In this document: positions 8,082-15,081 of the stretch, in pieces
How positions within the stretch are numbered: the first letter of the stretch is position 1
How the letters are laid out: every line of letters starts with the position of its first letter
Source: Candidatus Scybalomonas excrementigallinarum
GTDB taxonomy: Bacteria > Bacillota > Clostridia > Lachnospirales > Lachnospiraceae
Assembly: GCA_018710905.1 (NCBI GenBank)
Contig: DVIZ01000023.1
Location: forward strand, 1 to 49,557
Length of the DNA: 49,557 bases
Direction of reading: 5' to 3'
Notes under the pieces: generated by a model
Told to the model about the DNA's origin: nothing
The model's input: the letters and a program-made list of their open reading frames with translations, nothing else
Database searches by the model: none
Translations under genes and position numbers: made by a program

Positions 8082-8445
8082 TCAATCTGCTTGTCTAAGT
8101 CTATCCGCACCAAAACCCATAAATTCTTCCACATCTTTAAAAGAAAAAATATCGCCGTCCGCAATTCCCCTTTCCACAATAAAATTTTAGTATTGTTCAC
8201 ATTTTCCACATCCTTTAAAAGATGGAAAACACGCAAAAAATAGAACTTTTTCCCTCATATGCTCGGTTCTATATGCGTTAGATCATTTTTATGAGCATCT
8301 GCAATAAATAATATATCATCCTCTTTTAAAAGTTTCAATAACTGACTAAACTTATCATTAAATTTTTCTAGTCAAGTTCTCCGGCAATGTCACAACACCG
8401 ATATAGCTCATCCAATCTTAATGTTTCTTCATTGCCACAAATCTG
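8082..8445 (-). pseudogene. Frameshifted remnant of a metalloenzyme-superfamily (phosphopentomutase-like) gene
   Basis: Read on the minus strand, protein-like stretches continue across three frames. First comes [19 protein letters not shown], then a stop, then KEDDILFIADAHKND followed by LTHIEP. Another shift gives MREKVLFFACFPSFKG, and the last part is VERGIADGDIFSFKDVEEF ending in TGA at 8082. The DDILFIAD-H-x-ND part and the following T/H/RE spacing resemble the C-terminal metal site of phosphopentomutases (TADHGND...DHTRE). The 5' part is gone, cut where the palindromic repeat begins. The family call is tentative; that it is a broken gene is more certain. Confidence 0.45.
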
Positions 8446-8522
8446 CACATCGTTTGCACATAGTGCTTTTTTATTCTATCGGATGATGCTCGCTTGCGAG
8501 GAATTTCCTATAGAATAAAAAA
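8445..8522. repeat. Palindromic repeat element, copy A
   Basis: The element starts GCACATCGTTTGCACATAG and has an outer stem TATTCTATCGGA (8472-8483) with TCCTATAGAATA (8506-8517). The inner hairpin is CTCGC-TT-GCGAG (8489-8500). Copy B at 12846-12920 has the same layout, with stem bases changed on both sides so that pairing is kept. It abuts the T tract of the tRNA-Arg terminator. Confidence 0.75.
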
Positions 8523-8556
8523 CGCCGAAAACATTGGTTTTCCAAAGTCTTCGGCG
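8515..8556 (-). terminator. Terminator of tRNA-Arg
   Basis: On the minus strand CGCCGAAGAC pairs with GTTTTCGGCG (one mismatch) and is followed by six T. It starts about 8 bases after the CCA end of the tRNA. Confidence 0.85.
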
Positions 8557-8563
8557 GAATTTC

Positions 8564-8640
8564 TGGCGTCGCTAAGAGGATTTGAACCTCCGACCTACCG
8601 CTTAGGAGGCGGTCGCTCTATCCAGCTGAGCTATAACGAC
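8564..8640 (-). tRNA. tRNA-Arg (anticodon CCT)
   Basis: The minus strand folds into a cloverleaf. The acceptor GTCGTTA pairs with TAGCGAC, the D arm is AGCTCAGCTGGATAGAGC, the anticodon stem ACCGC/GCGGT encloses CTCCTAA with anticodon CCT, and the T loop is GGTTCAAATCC. The discriminator is G and CCA is encoded (8564-8566), unlike tRNA-Lys in this window. Confidence 0.95.
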
Positions 8641-8842
8641 ATCTCAATATATACAATTGTTAAACTTATAATCTTTTCCTCAAGTGCATCTTGTAATCAA
8701 TTCTTATACACATCATGCTCTATCAAACTAAGAAACAATAAGAAACATGAATTTGCACACTTGTTTATTATTATATTCCCCACTTATTATAAAGTCAAGT
8801 ATTCTATCTATTTTCTATAAAATATTGCATCTTTTATACTAT

Positions 8843-9757
8843 CTATTTCCTAGTTTCGGATTCCTTCCAACGAATAAATTCTGCTGTTCCTTGTAACCAA
8901 ATATTTGCTTTTAACCTTCTTCCACAAACAGGTTCTCCCATCAATTGATTCCGATTGATAGCGATTCTTATATGTATGTTATTACATTCTACAGATAAAA
9001 GATATATTTTTTCTTTTGTCAATTGATTTTCACTTTCTTCTACTTTATAAATAATACCTAGAATTGAATATTGATCGCTTTCAATTCCATATGGCATAAA
9101 ATATGTGTCAACAATCGTTAATATATCTTCTCTTTTTGAACGTCTTGTCACCTTTGTATAAGTATCCATATCTTCTAATGTCAATGTCTCGATGGCTTTC
9201 ATATCTCCAGCTCTTGCAGCTTCGATTAACTGATTTCTATCTTTATTTTTTTCTTTTTCTTGCTCTCTTTGTTCATCATCTTTATTAAGCTCTAACAAGA
9301 CAACTCCTTTTGATGCTAAGCCTGCTAAGTGAACACGCTCTCCTACAAAATAATAATCTTTTGCATGATGTGTTCTTAAAAACTCATCGGCATTTTGTAA
9401 GAAAAAAATTAAGGATACGCCTACATTGACATTTTCACTGACTCCTGCATATGCCTCTCTGCTCGAAAGTTTTTCAATTTGGAGATCCATTTTTTCATCT
9501 ATTTCACAGCCTCTCACATAAGGATAACTATATTCTACATTGATTTCATCATCTTCAAGTTCTCCTACAATACTGATTCCAAATCCATTTCCAAACTCTT
9601 TCCATACTTGCACATAAGTGGTGTCAGCATCTGGAACTGGTATCACAGCATCTCTATCATAATTGGTTACAATCCAATTTAATAATTGATCCAACTGTCG
9701 TTGATTTTTAATTCCTTGGAACCCAATCGTTTTCATAAATGAATTAATATGCGACAC
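8843..9757 (-). CDS. DUF3881 family protein
   Basis: A soluble, acidic protein of about 300 residues matching the DUF3881 family, which I know from Lachnospiraceae next to parAB genes; no function is established. The N-terminus has the typical F-x-x-x-IGF pattern (NSFMKTIGFQGIKNQ), and a Lys/Glu-rich coiled stretch near 165-185 separates two folded halves. The start is unclear. The GTG at 9757 overlaps the ribosome binding site AGAGGTG, and the ATG at 9736 has none in reach. An ATT at 9748 is 6 bases behind that site and gives the length usual in relatives. The gene follows the DUF4446 gene by about 20 bases and ends the parA-parB-DUF4446-DUF3881 series. Confidence 0.75.
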   Translation of the reverse strand: MSHINSFMKTIGFQGIKNQRQLDQLLNWIVTNYDRDAVIPVPDADTTYVQVWKEFGNGFGISIVGELEDDEINVEYSYPYVRGCEIDEKMDLQIEKLSSREAYAGVSENVNVGVSLIFFLQNADEFLRTHHAKDYYFVGERVHLAGLASKGVVLLELNKDDEQREQEKEKNKDRNQLIEAARAGDMKAIETLTLEDMDTYTKVTRRSKREDILTIVDTYFMPYGIESDQYSILGIIYKVEESENQLTKEKIYLLSVECNNIHIRIAINRNQLMGEPVCGRRLKANIWLQGTAEFIRWKESETRK

Positions 9758-9777
9758 CTCTTTTCTATTTTTTTTAA

Positions 9778-10329
9778 TTACTTATCTTCTTCTTCATAAT
9801 ATGGAGCTTGCTCTATTGCCTTTTGAAGTGCCTCTGCCTCTTCTTCTGATAATTCAATTTCTGATTGCCCTTCTACAATCTCTTTTACATAAGTATAGCA
9901 TCCTTCTCTTCCATATAGAACATTTAAAAGATATCCTGTATCGTTTTGATTTAAAATAGCTAATGCAAAGCTGAGTTTTCCTGCCATAGCATCAAACGCA
10001 TCATAACGAACCAAAGCGCTTTTACTAAAGTTCATATCAAGATCTTCTCTTAATTCTTCCATCATATCTTCATGATCGTCAATGATATCTTGTAACTCTT
10101 CTACTTCTGCAAACTTAGATAAAATGAGTTCTTCTAAATCGACATCTTTCTTTCCACGCATTAGATTCTCATAACGTTTTTTCGTTTTACGAATTCCTAC
10201 TTGCTGTATGATATTCCATAGAAAGAGAATAGCGTTAATAATCAAACTTACTCCAACTGCAACAAATAAAAATTGCTCCATTGTAAGACCAAAATGATTG
10301 TTTAGAAATTCTACAATTGTTTGATACAT
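9778..10329 (-). CDS. DUF4446 family membrane-anchored protein
   Basis: The 183-residue product has one N-terminal membrane helix (about residues 20-40), then a charged coiled-coil region and a small C-terminal domain with SKSALVRYDAFDAMAGKLSF, the hallmark segment of DUF4446. The rest is acidic. The family is commonly found directly behind parB in Clostridia, as here (about 30 bases away). Its role is unknown; linkage with chromosome segregation is inferred only from position. The start ATG follows AGAGGAAAAAA. Confidence 0.82.
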   Translation of the reverse strand: MYQTIVEFLNNHFGLTMEQFLFVAVGVSLIINAILFLWNIIQQVGIRKTKKRYENLMRGKKDVDLEELILSKFAEVEELQDIIDDHEDMMEELREDLDMNFSKSALVRYDAFDAMAGKLSFALAILNQNDTGYLLNVLYGREGCYTYVKEIVEGQSEIELSEEEAEALQKAIEQAPYYEEEDK

Positions 10330-10358
10330 CTTTTTTTCCTCTATTATTCTATTTTTTG

Positions 10359-11318
10359 TTACATATCCACTACGTTTTGTGTACGTTCTAATAATTCAAT
10401 AATACGCTCTAATTCCTCTTGTGAATAATACTCTACTTCAATTTTTCCCTTATTTTTATCTTTTGCTTTAATGGATACTTTTGTACCCATAATATTTTTC
10501 ATCTTCTCTTCAATCTCTTTATAGAGAAAATCTAATTTCGGCGTTTCCTCCTTCTCTTTTTTAGGAGTTAAAATGGACTTCACCATTTTTTCAATCTCTC
10601 TTACCGATAGTTTCTCATCAAAGACTCGCATTGCCAATTTGTATTGTTCCTCTTTATCGTCTAGTGATAACAGAGCTCTCGCGTGACCGCTTGAAATCAT
10701 GTCATCAATGAGCATTTGTTGTACTCGCTCATCTAGTTTTAACAATCGCATCGCATTTGTCACTGCAGTTCTACTCTTTGATACTTTTTCAGCTACTTCA
10801 TCTTGCTTTAGCTTAAATTCCTCTATTAGTTTTTTATAAGCTAATGCCTCTTCAATTGGATTTAAATTTTCCCTTTGAATATTTTCAATTAATGCGATTT
10901 CTAATATTTCTTTCTCAGAATAATTTCGAATCACTGCTGGCACTTCTTTCAGACCTGCCATCTTAGCAGCTCTCCATCTTCTTTCCCCAGCGATGATCTC
11001 GTAATATCCTTCTCTTTGTTGTACCACTAATGGCTGAATAATACCAACCTGTTTAATAGAATCAGCCAGTTCAATTAAAGCATCTTCATCAAACTGTTTC
11101 CGTGGTTGTTCTCGATTAGGTTCTACTAGATTAATATCTAATTTAATTTCCTTTTCGACTTCTTTAATCACTTCTACTTCTTTGATGATCTCTTTAATTT
11201 TCTCTTTCTTCCCAGTTACAGTGGTACTTTTATCTCCATTTTTCTTTTCCTTTGTTCCATGAGGTTCTGTTGGTATTAACATATCAAGGCCTTTTCCTAA
11301 ACCTCTTTTCATTGCCAT
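10359..11318 (-). CDS. parB: Chromosome-partitioning protein ParB (Spo0J)
   Basis: ParB is a CTPase clamp that loads at parS sites, spreads, and recruits SMC for chromosome segregation. Motifs: N-terminal KRGLGKGLDMLIP (ParA-contacting), the family core NREQPRKQFDEDAL near 100, the CTP/arginine patch GERRWRAAKMAGL near 140, the helix-turn-helix KQDEVAEKVSKSRTAVTNAMRLL near 198 (written here in overlapping halves: KQDEVAEKVSKSR and RTAVTNAMRLL), and a C-terminal dimer domain. I place the start at 11318. AAAGGTGG precedes this ATG at good spacing, whereas the open frame extends 34 codons further into parA without support. Four parS sites lie upstream of parA. Confidence 0.95.
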   Translation of the reverse strand: MAMKRGLGKGLDMLIPTEPHGTKEKKNGDKSTTVTGKKEKIKEIIKEVEVIKEVEKEIKLDINLVEPNREQPRKQFDEDALIELADSIKQVGIIQPLVVQQREGYYEIIAGERRWRAAKMAGLKEVPAVIRNYSEKEILEIALIENIQRENLNPIEEALAYKKLIEEFKLKQDEVAEKVSKSRTAVTNAMRLLKLDERVQQMLIDDMISSGHARALLSLDDKEEQYKLAMRVFDEKLSVREIEKMVKSILTPKKEKEETPKLDFLYKEIEEKMKNIMGTKVSIKAKDKNKGKIEVEYYSQEELERIIELLERTQNVVDM

Positions 11319-11322
11319 GGAT

Positions 11323-12093
11323 TTATACCACCTTTCTATTTTTAATAACTTCATCTGCCAATTTTCGATAACTTTCAGCACCTGCTGAACGAGATGCATA
11401 TAGATTAATTGGCATACCATAACTTGGAGCTTCTGCTAAACGAACATTTCTTGGAATAACGGTTTCATAAATATTTTGCTGTAAATTTTCTCTTACATTT
11501 TCCACCACTTGTAATGAAAGATTTGTTCTAGCATCATACATAGTAAAGACTACACCTTCGATTATCAAATCTGGATTTAAACTTTTTTGAATCAAATCAA
11601 TGGTGTAAATTAATTGAGATAACCCATCTAATGCATAAAACTCACATTGGATTGGTACCAAAACAGTATCCGCAGCTGTCATTGAATTTACCGTTAACAT
11701 TCCAAGTGCTGGTGGACAGTCAATGATAATGAAATCATAATCCTCTTTAATAGAATCTAACTTTTCCTTTACGATATATTGCATGTTCTCTTGGGAGATC
11801 AATTCTAATTCCGCCCCTGCTAAATTTCGATTGGCTGGCAGAATTGATAAATTTTCAAACTGTTGTTGAATCATGCATTCTTCTAATTCACATTCTCCAC
11901 GAATCAATTCATAGATCGTATTCTCTAACTCATTTTTATCAACGCCTAATCCACTTGTTGTATTCCCCTGTGGATCAAGATCAACAACTAATACTTTCTG
12001 TCCTTTTTCAGCTAAACAAGCTGATAAATTGATAGCAGTCGTTGTCTTCCCCACTCCACCTTTCTGATTGGCAATAGCAATAATTTTTCCCAT
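11323..12093 (-). CDS. parA: Chromosome-partitioning ATPase ParA (Soj)
   Basis: A 256-residue deviant Walker ATPase that works with ParB in origin segregation and, in Bacillus, modulates DnaA. The deviant Walker A motif [13 protein letters not shown] sits at 11-23, Walker A' VDLDPQGN at 38-45, and Walker [11 protein letters not shown] near 122. No long N-terminal DNA-binding extension is present, so it is the chromosomal Soj type. The ATG follows AAGGAGGCACTCC. Its stop lies 4 bases before the parB start, and the parB ribosome binding site is inside its last codons, so translation is probably coupled. Confidence 0.96.
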   Translation of the reverse strand: MGKIIAIANQKGGVGKTTTAINLSACLAEKGQKVLVVDLDPQGNTTSGLGVDKNELENTIYELIRGECELEECMIQQQFENLSILPANRNLAGAELELISQENMQYIVKEKLDSIKEDYDFIIIDCPPALGMLTVNSMTAADTVLVPIQCEFYALDGLSQLIYTIDLIQKSLNPDLIIEGVVFTMYDARTNLSLQVVENVRENLQQNIYETVIPRNVRLAEAPSYGMPINLYASRSAGAESYRKLADEVIKNRKVV

Positions 12094-12158
12094 GGAGTGC
12101 CTCCTTTTTTATTTTTTCTGTCGTTGCTTTTCTGCCTTTGACAAATATTTAGAACAAA

Positions 12159-12305
12159 GTGTGCGTTGCACACCCTTCGCGACTTAAGGTTACTTCCAGT
12201 AAAGTATATCTTTGTAACTTTAAGTTACTTCTAGCAATGAGCATCTACAACACACGAGTAGTGATTTTTTATACTATAGGCAATGAAAATTCCTATACCA
12301 TAACA
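12159..12305. repeat. Degenerate relative (copy C) of the palindromic repeat element
   Basis: A perfect hairpin GTGTGC-GTT-GCACAC lies at 12159-12173. At 12241-12305 the order GCATC...ACGAGTAGTGATTTTTT is followed by TACTATAGG and CCTATACCA, matching copies A and B but without the inner CTCGC/GCGAG hairpin. The words GAACAAAGTG and GCG are shared with the sequence upstream of copy B. It is probably a decayed member. Confidence 0.45.
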
Positions 12306-12410
12306 TAACCTCATTACTCAAAACCTAAATATTCTGTTTTTTATTATAGCACTAAAAATAATGACTATCTACTATCCATTGATAAAATTTCCAATATTTA
12401 TTGGAATATT

Positions 12411-12601
12411 TGTTTCACGTGAAACATCCCATGTTTCATAACTACTCTTTGCTTTATTTCCTCATCTTTGTTTCACGTGAAACATCTACATGTTTCCCAA
12501 CTACTACTTTGCTTTATTTTTCATTTTGTTTCACGTGAAACATTCCATGTTTCTCAACTACCTCTTTTCTTTATTTCCTCATCTTTGTTTCACGTGAAAC
12601 A
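12411..12601. other. Four tandem parS sites in 58-bp repeats
   Basis: The 16-base parS palindrome TGTTTCACGTGAAACA occurs without a mismatch at 12411-12426, 12469-12484, 12527-12542 and 12586-12601. Spacing is 58, 58 and 59 bases. The spacers are related to each other (each contains CATGTTTC, then an ACTAC or ACCTC word, then CTTTATTT), so the whole unit was duplicated. This is the loading centre for ParB, about 320 bases upstream of parA and 14 kb from oriC. Confidence 0.97.
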
Positions 12602-12845
12602 TCTCTCATAAATGAAAATAATCCGCTTGGAGATTTTGCCTTTGAAATCATTGATAGATTATATTGCTATAATAAAATTCAGTATTCTAGATACTAAAAT
12701 CTTCCTAACAAAATATCTCAAATCGACCTGGTTATTTCTATCACTACACTGGAAATATCGTCTATGAAACAGAAATAGAACAAAGTGGGCGGCATCAAAT
12801 AGAAATGAAAGCATTTCTGCTTGACTTATGCCTTTCACGCAAGTT
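12602..12845. other. Intergenic region without intact gene
   Basis: Between parS and repeat copy B there is no complete gene. Two short protein-like stretches occur on the plus strand (near 12613-12690 and 12722-12860), in different frames, without starts. The second runs into the repeat. They may be gene debris. Confidence 0.35.
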
Positions 12846-12920
12846 GCGCATCGTTCGCACGTAGTGCTTTTTTTATGTTATAGGATAACTCGCTTGCGAG
12901 GAATTTCCTATAACATAAAA
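12846..12920. repeat. Palindromic repeat element, copy B
   Basis: Outer stem ATGTTATAGGA (12875-12885) with TCCTATAACAT (12906-12916) is perfect. The inner hairpin CTCGCTTGCGAG (12889-12900) is identical to copy A. The lead segment GCGCATCGTTCGCACGTAG matches copy A with four changes. As with copy A, it ends at the A/T tract of a terminator for a minus-strand gene. Confidence 0.75.
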
Positions 12921-12965
12921 ACCCCCTTTTATTAGATCAAATAACTCTCCAATAAAAGGGGGTTT
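12917..12965 (-). terminator. Terminator of the XRE-DUF6773 pair
   Basis: A perfect 15-bp stem containing five G-C pairs in a row (12951-12965 with 12919-12933) is followed by T's on the minus strand, about 45 bases past the DUF6773 stop. Confidence 0.85.
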
Positions 12966-13009
12966 AGAAAAGAAAAATATCATATTTTAAAACCACTACA
13001 CTTCAATGA

Positions 13010-13480
13010 CTATTTTTCTAAATCATCTTCAATGGCGCTCTCTATTTTATTTACACTTCTTTGATATAATTTTACAGAAAGTGACAATAGGATATAACAC
13101 AATATCATTGTACTTACAAACATAATGATAGCAGTTGCCATGGAACCATATACTTTATGATATCGATAATAAGTAATAGCAAAATAAAATACTGCTACTA
13201 TAATACCTGCAATTATACTTGCTAGAATATTAGTTTTTTTCGTTGATTTTAATTTTCTATCCCAAATACCATTTTTAATACAGGCAATCACCATATAGAT
13301 TGCTAATAACATAAAAACAATGAATTCACCTGCAATCGTTCTAAATCCATCAACACCGATACCCGTTTGTATCAATAAGGAAATTAATAATCCCAAAAAT
13401 GCCAACCAATATCCTCTATGCTCAATTTGTAGAAGTTGCATTTCCTGTCTTTCATCTAAATTACTTTTCATCTTCTTCAT
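13010..13480 (-). CDS. DUF6773-like four-helix membrane protein
   Basis: A protein of about 156 residues with a short charged N-terminus (SNLDERQEM), then four membrane helices and a charged C-terminal tail. It resembles the DUF6773 family, usually encoded directly behind a small XRE regulator, as here. Function is unknown; a regulator-sensor pairing is inferred from linkage. The start is uncertain because three ATGs follow the ribosome binding site GGGAGG within 18 bases. I choose 13480 for spacing; 13486 is also possible. The gene overlaps the end of the regulator gene by about 20 bases, so translation is coupled. Confidence 0.7.
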   Translation of the reverse strand: MKKMKSNLDERQEMQLLQIEHRGYWLAFLGLLISLLIQTGIGVDGFRTIAGEFIVFMLLAIYMVIACIKNGIWDRKLKSTKKTNILASIIAGIIVAVFYFAITYYRYHKVYGSMATAIIMFVSTMILCYILLSLSVKLYQRSVNKIESAIEDDLEK

Positions 13481-13682
13481 TTTCATTTTCCTCCCAAAAC
13501 AATTCATCTAAACTCTTGCCCAACACCCGACATATTTTTCTACATAATCGTATCGTCGGATTATATTCTCCTTGCTCAATTGCATTCATTGTCTGTCTCG
13601 ATATTCCAACTTGCTCTGCAAGAGCCTTTTGTGTCATATCTTTTTCTGCTCTTGCAACTTTAATCGCAATATTTCTAGCCAT
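13461..13682 (-). CDS. Small XRE-family transcriptional regulator
   Basis: A 73-residue protein that is almost only a Cro/C1-type helix-turn-helix: TQKALAEQVGISRQTMNAIE forms helices 2-3, followed by GEYNPTIRLCRKICRVLG and DELFW. This is the YozG/YgzD-like type. I start it at 13682 because AAAGGAGGTAG lies a few bases upstream. An in-frame ATG at 13706 lies before that site, within the promoter. It is co-transcribed and overlaps with the DUF6773 gene. The palindrome over its own promoter suggests autoregulation. Confidence 0.85.
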   Translation of the reverse strand: MARNIAIKVARAEKDMTQKALAEQVGISRQTMNAIEQGEYNPTIRLCRKICRVLGKSLDELFWEENENEEDEK

Positions 13683-13704
13683 ACTCTCTACCTCCTTTAT
13701 GTGC

Positions 13705-13746
13705 ATTGTATCATAAATATGATATTAAGTCAAATATATACGACTT
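13705..13746 (-). promoter_or_regulatory. Promoter and likely operator of the XRE-DUF6773 pair
   Basis: On the minus strand TTGACT (13728-13733) and TACAAT (13705-13710) are 17 bases apart. AAGTC (13727-13731) and GACTT (13742-13746) form an inverted repeat over the -35 box. A further GACTT lies about 20 bases upstream. An XRE dimer bound here would block RNA polymerase. Confidence 0.65.
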
Positions 13747-13942
13747 TTAATATATTAAATATGACTTTTCAGTATTATATACAAGATTTGCGTCCTCACT
13801 TCTTTTACAAAATATTATTACATCTGTTCTGACGAACTAATTCAGATTCTTATTGAAGTAACCCTATCAAACGATATTTAACCTATACTTTAAATAAAAC
13901 AGCCAAAATTATTATGAAATATTATTAAAATTATTTTTATGG

Positions 13943-13971
13943 ATGACAAATTTCTAAATATACTATATAAT
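13943..13971 (+). promoter_or_regulatory. Promoter of mtnN
   Basis: ATGACA, a 17-base spacer and a perfect TATAAT. The start codon lies 33 bases downstream of the -10, so the leader is short. Confidence 0.7.
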
Positions 13972-14004
13972 ATCAGTTAATTATTTTTTAAGGAGGAATT
14001 TCAT

Positions 14005-14676
14005 ATGAAATGCATTGGAATTATCTCTGCCATGTGGATTGAGGCAGAATTATTACACCAACAAATGAAACAAGTAGAAACTTTCGAATATTGCGGAATG
14101 AAATATTATCAAGGTACGATTCATAATACAAATGTTGTCTTATCTACCTGTGGTGTTGGTAAAGTAAATGCTGCTATCTACACACAAATTATGATTGAAA
14201 AATTCCATGTAGATGCCATCTTACATACGGGAATTGCCGGGAGCATGGACAAGAATGTAAAACATCTATCCTTAGTGATTGCAGATGGACTCACTTATTA
14301 CGATGTGCGCAAAGAACAATTGATTCACTGCTTCCCAAATCAAGAAATATTTAAGCCAGCAAAGGAGCTAGTAGATCTAATTTTAGGTGCATCGGATTCC
14401 GACACGCACGTTGGACTTATTATTACTGGAGATGACTTTATTGCAGATCATGAGAAAAAACAAGTACTCAAATCTCAGTATCCTGCCCTTTGTGTTGATA
14501 TGGAAAGTGCGGCTATCGCCCATACCGCTTTTGTACACGAAGTTCCATTTGCAGTCATCCGTTGTATTTCTGATCTTGCAGATGGAAGTGCCACTGAAGA
14601 CTATGACAATTTTGAAAGACTCGCTGCCAAAAAAGCCTCTTCTATTTTATTAAACGTACTAGAAAAACTATCATAA
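14005..14676 (+). CDS. mtnN: 5'-methylthioadenosine/S-adenosylhomocysteine nucleosidase
   Basis: MtnN (Pfs) hydrolyses the glycosidic bond of methylthioadenosine and S-adenosylhomocysteine, releasing adenine; it serves methyl recycling and the LuxS route. The 223-residue product has the usual length. It shows the early catalytic Glu (MWIEAELL, residue 12), GIAGSM near 79, the substrate-binding VDMESAAIAH with the second catalytic Glu near 166, and the catalytic Asp in ISDLAD near 190. AAGGAGG lies 9 bases before the ATG and a good promoter precedes it. Oddly, the reading frame continues after the TAA for 124 codons of another protein. Confidence 0.95.
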   Translation: MKCIGIISAMWIEAELLHQQMKQVETFEYCGMKYYQGTIHNTNVVLSTCGVGKVNAAIYTQIMIEKFHVDAILHTGIAGSMDKNVKHLSLVIADGLTYYDVRKEQLIHCFPNQEIFKPAKELVDLILGASDSDTHVGLIITGDDFIADHEKKQVLKSQYPALCVDMESAAIAHTAFVHEVPFAVIRCISDLADGSATEDYDNFERLAAKKASSILLNVLEKLS

Positions 14677-15051
14677 AGGCAACTCTTATTCAAGTTTTAT
14701 CAATCTCACAATGTCGATGTCCAACTTTATTTTGACTCTTCTAGCACAAAAGTCGAAGCTGCTGGATACCAATGTGAATTCAAAACCGATGATATTATGT
14801 CCATCCAACTTATTGACTCTATTCCAGAAGATCGCTTTCTTAAAACAAACGGTCTTTCCACCGATAAAAATAATGTAGGACATTTTAAAGGATGGGAAAC
14901 AGGAAAATGTATGATGTTTTTATATAAAAAGGAATCACCCATTTTAAAGATTCAGTTAAAAAATTCCCTCGTATTTATAAATAGTGATCAAGAGGGGAAA
15001 GTACAAACTTGGTATGAACAATTAAGAAACATTACAAAACATACTTCTTAA
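14677..15051 (+). pseudogene. Bacterial PH-domain (bPH_5-like) protein lacking a start codon
   Basis: Directly after the mtnN stop codon and in the same frame, 124 sense codons run to a TAA at 15049. The translation contains a full PH-like domain, from about KVEAAGYQCEFKTDD through SIQLIDSIPEDRFLKTNG, GHFKGWETGKC and LVFINSDQEGK to WYEQLRNI, resembling the bPH_5 family of Firmicutes. No ATG, GTG or TTG occurs before the ATG at 14797, which cuts into the domain and has no ribosome binding site. I read it as a gene whose front was deleted against the end of mtnN. Translation by stop-codon readthrough is possible but unsupported. The family function is unknown. Confidence 0.55.
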
Positions 15052-15081
15052 ACTTCTTATACTTAAGCGGGAGGGGATTTT

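Noticed and set aside
8494-8820. 108-codon plus-strand frame across tRNA-Arg
   Set aside because: It runs through the terminator and the antisense of the tRNA, so it is not a gene.
12613-12865. Protein-like plus-strand stretches between parS and repeat copy B
   Set aside because: No start codons, different frames, and the second runs into the repeat element, so coding origin is unproven.
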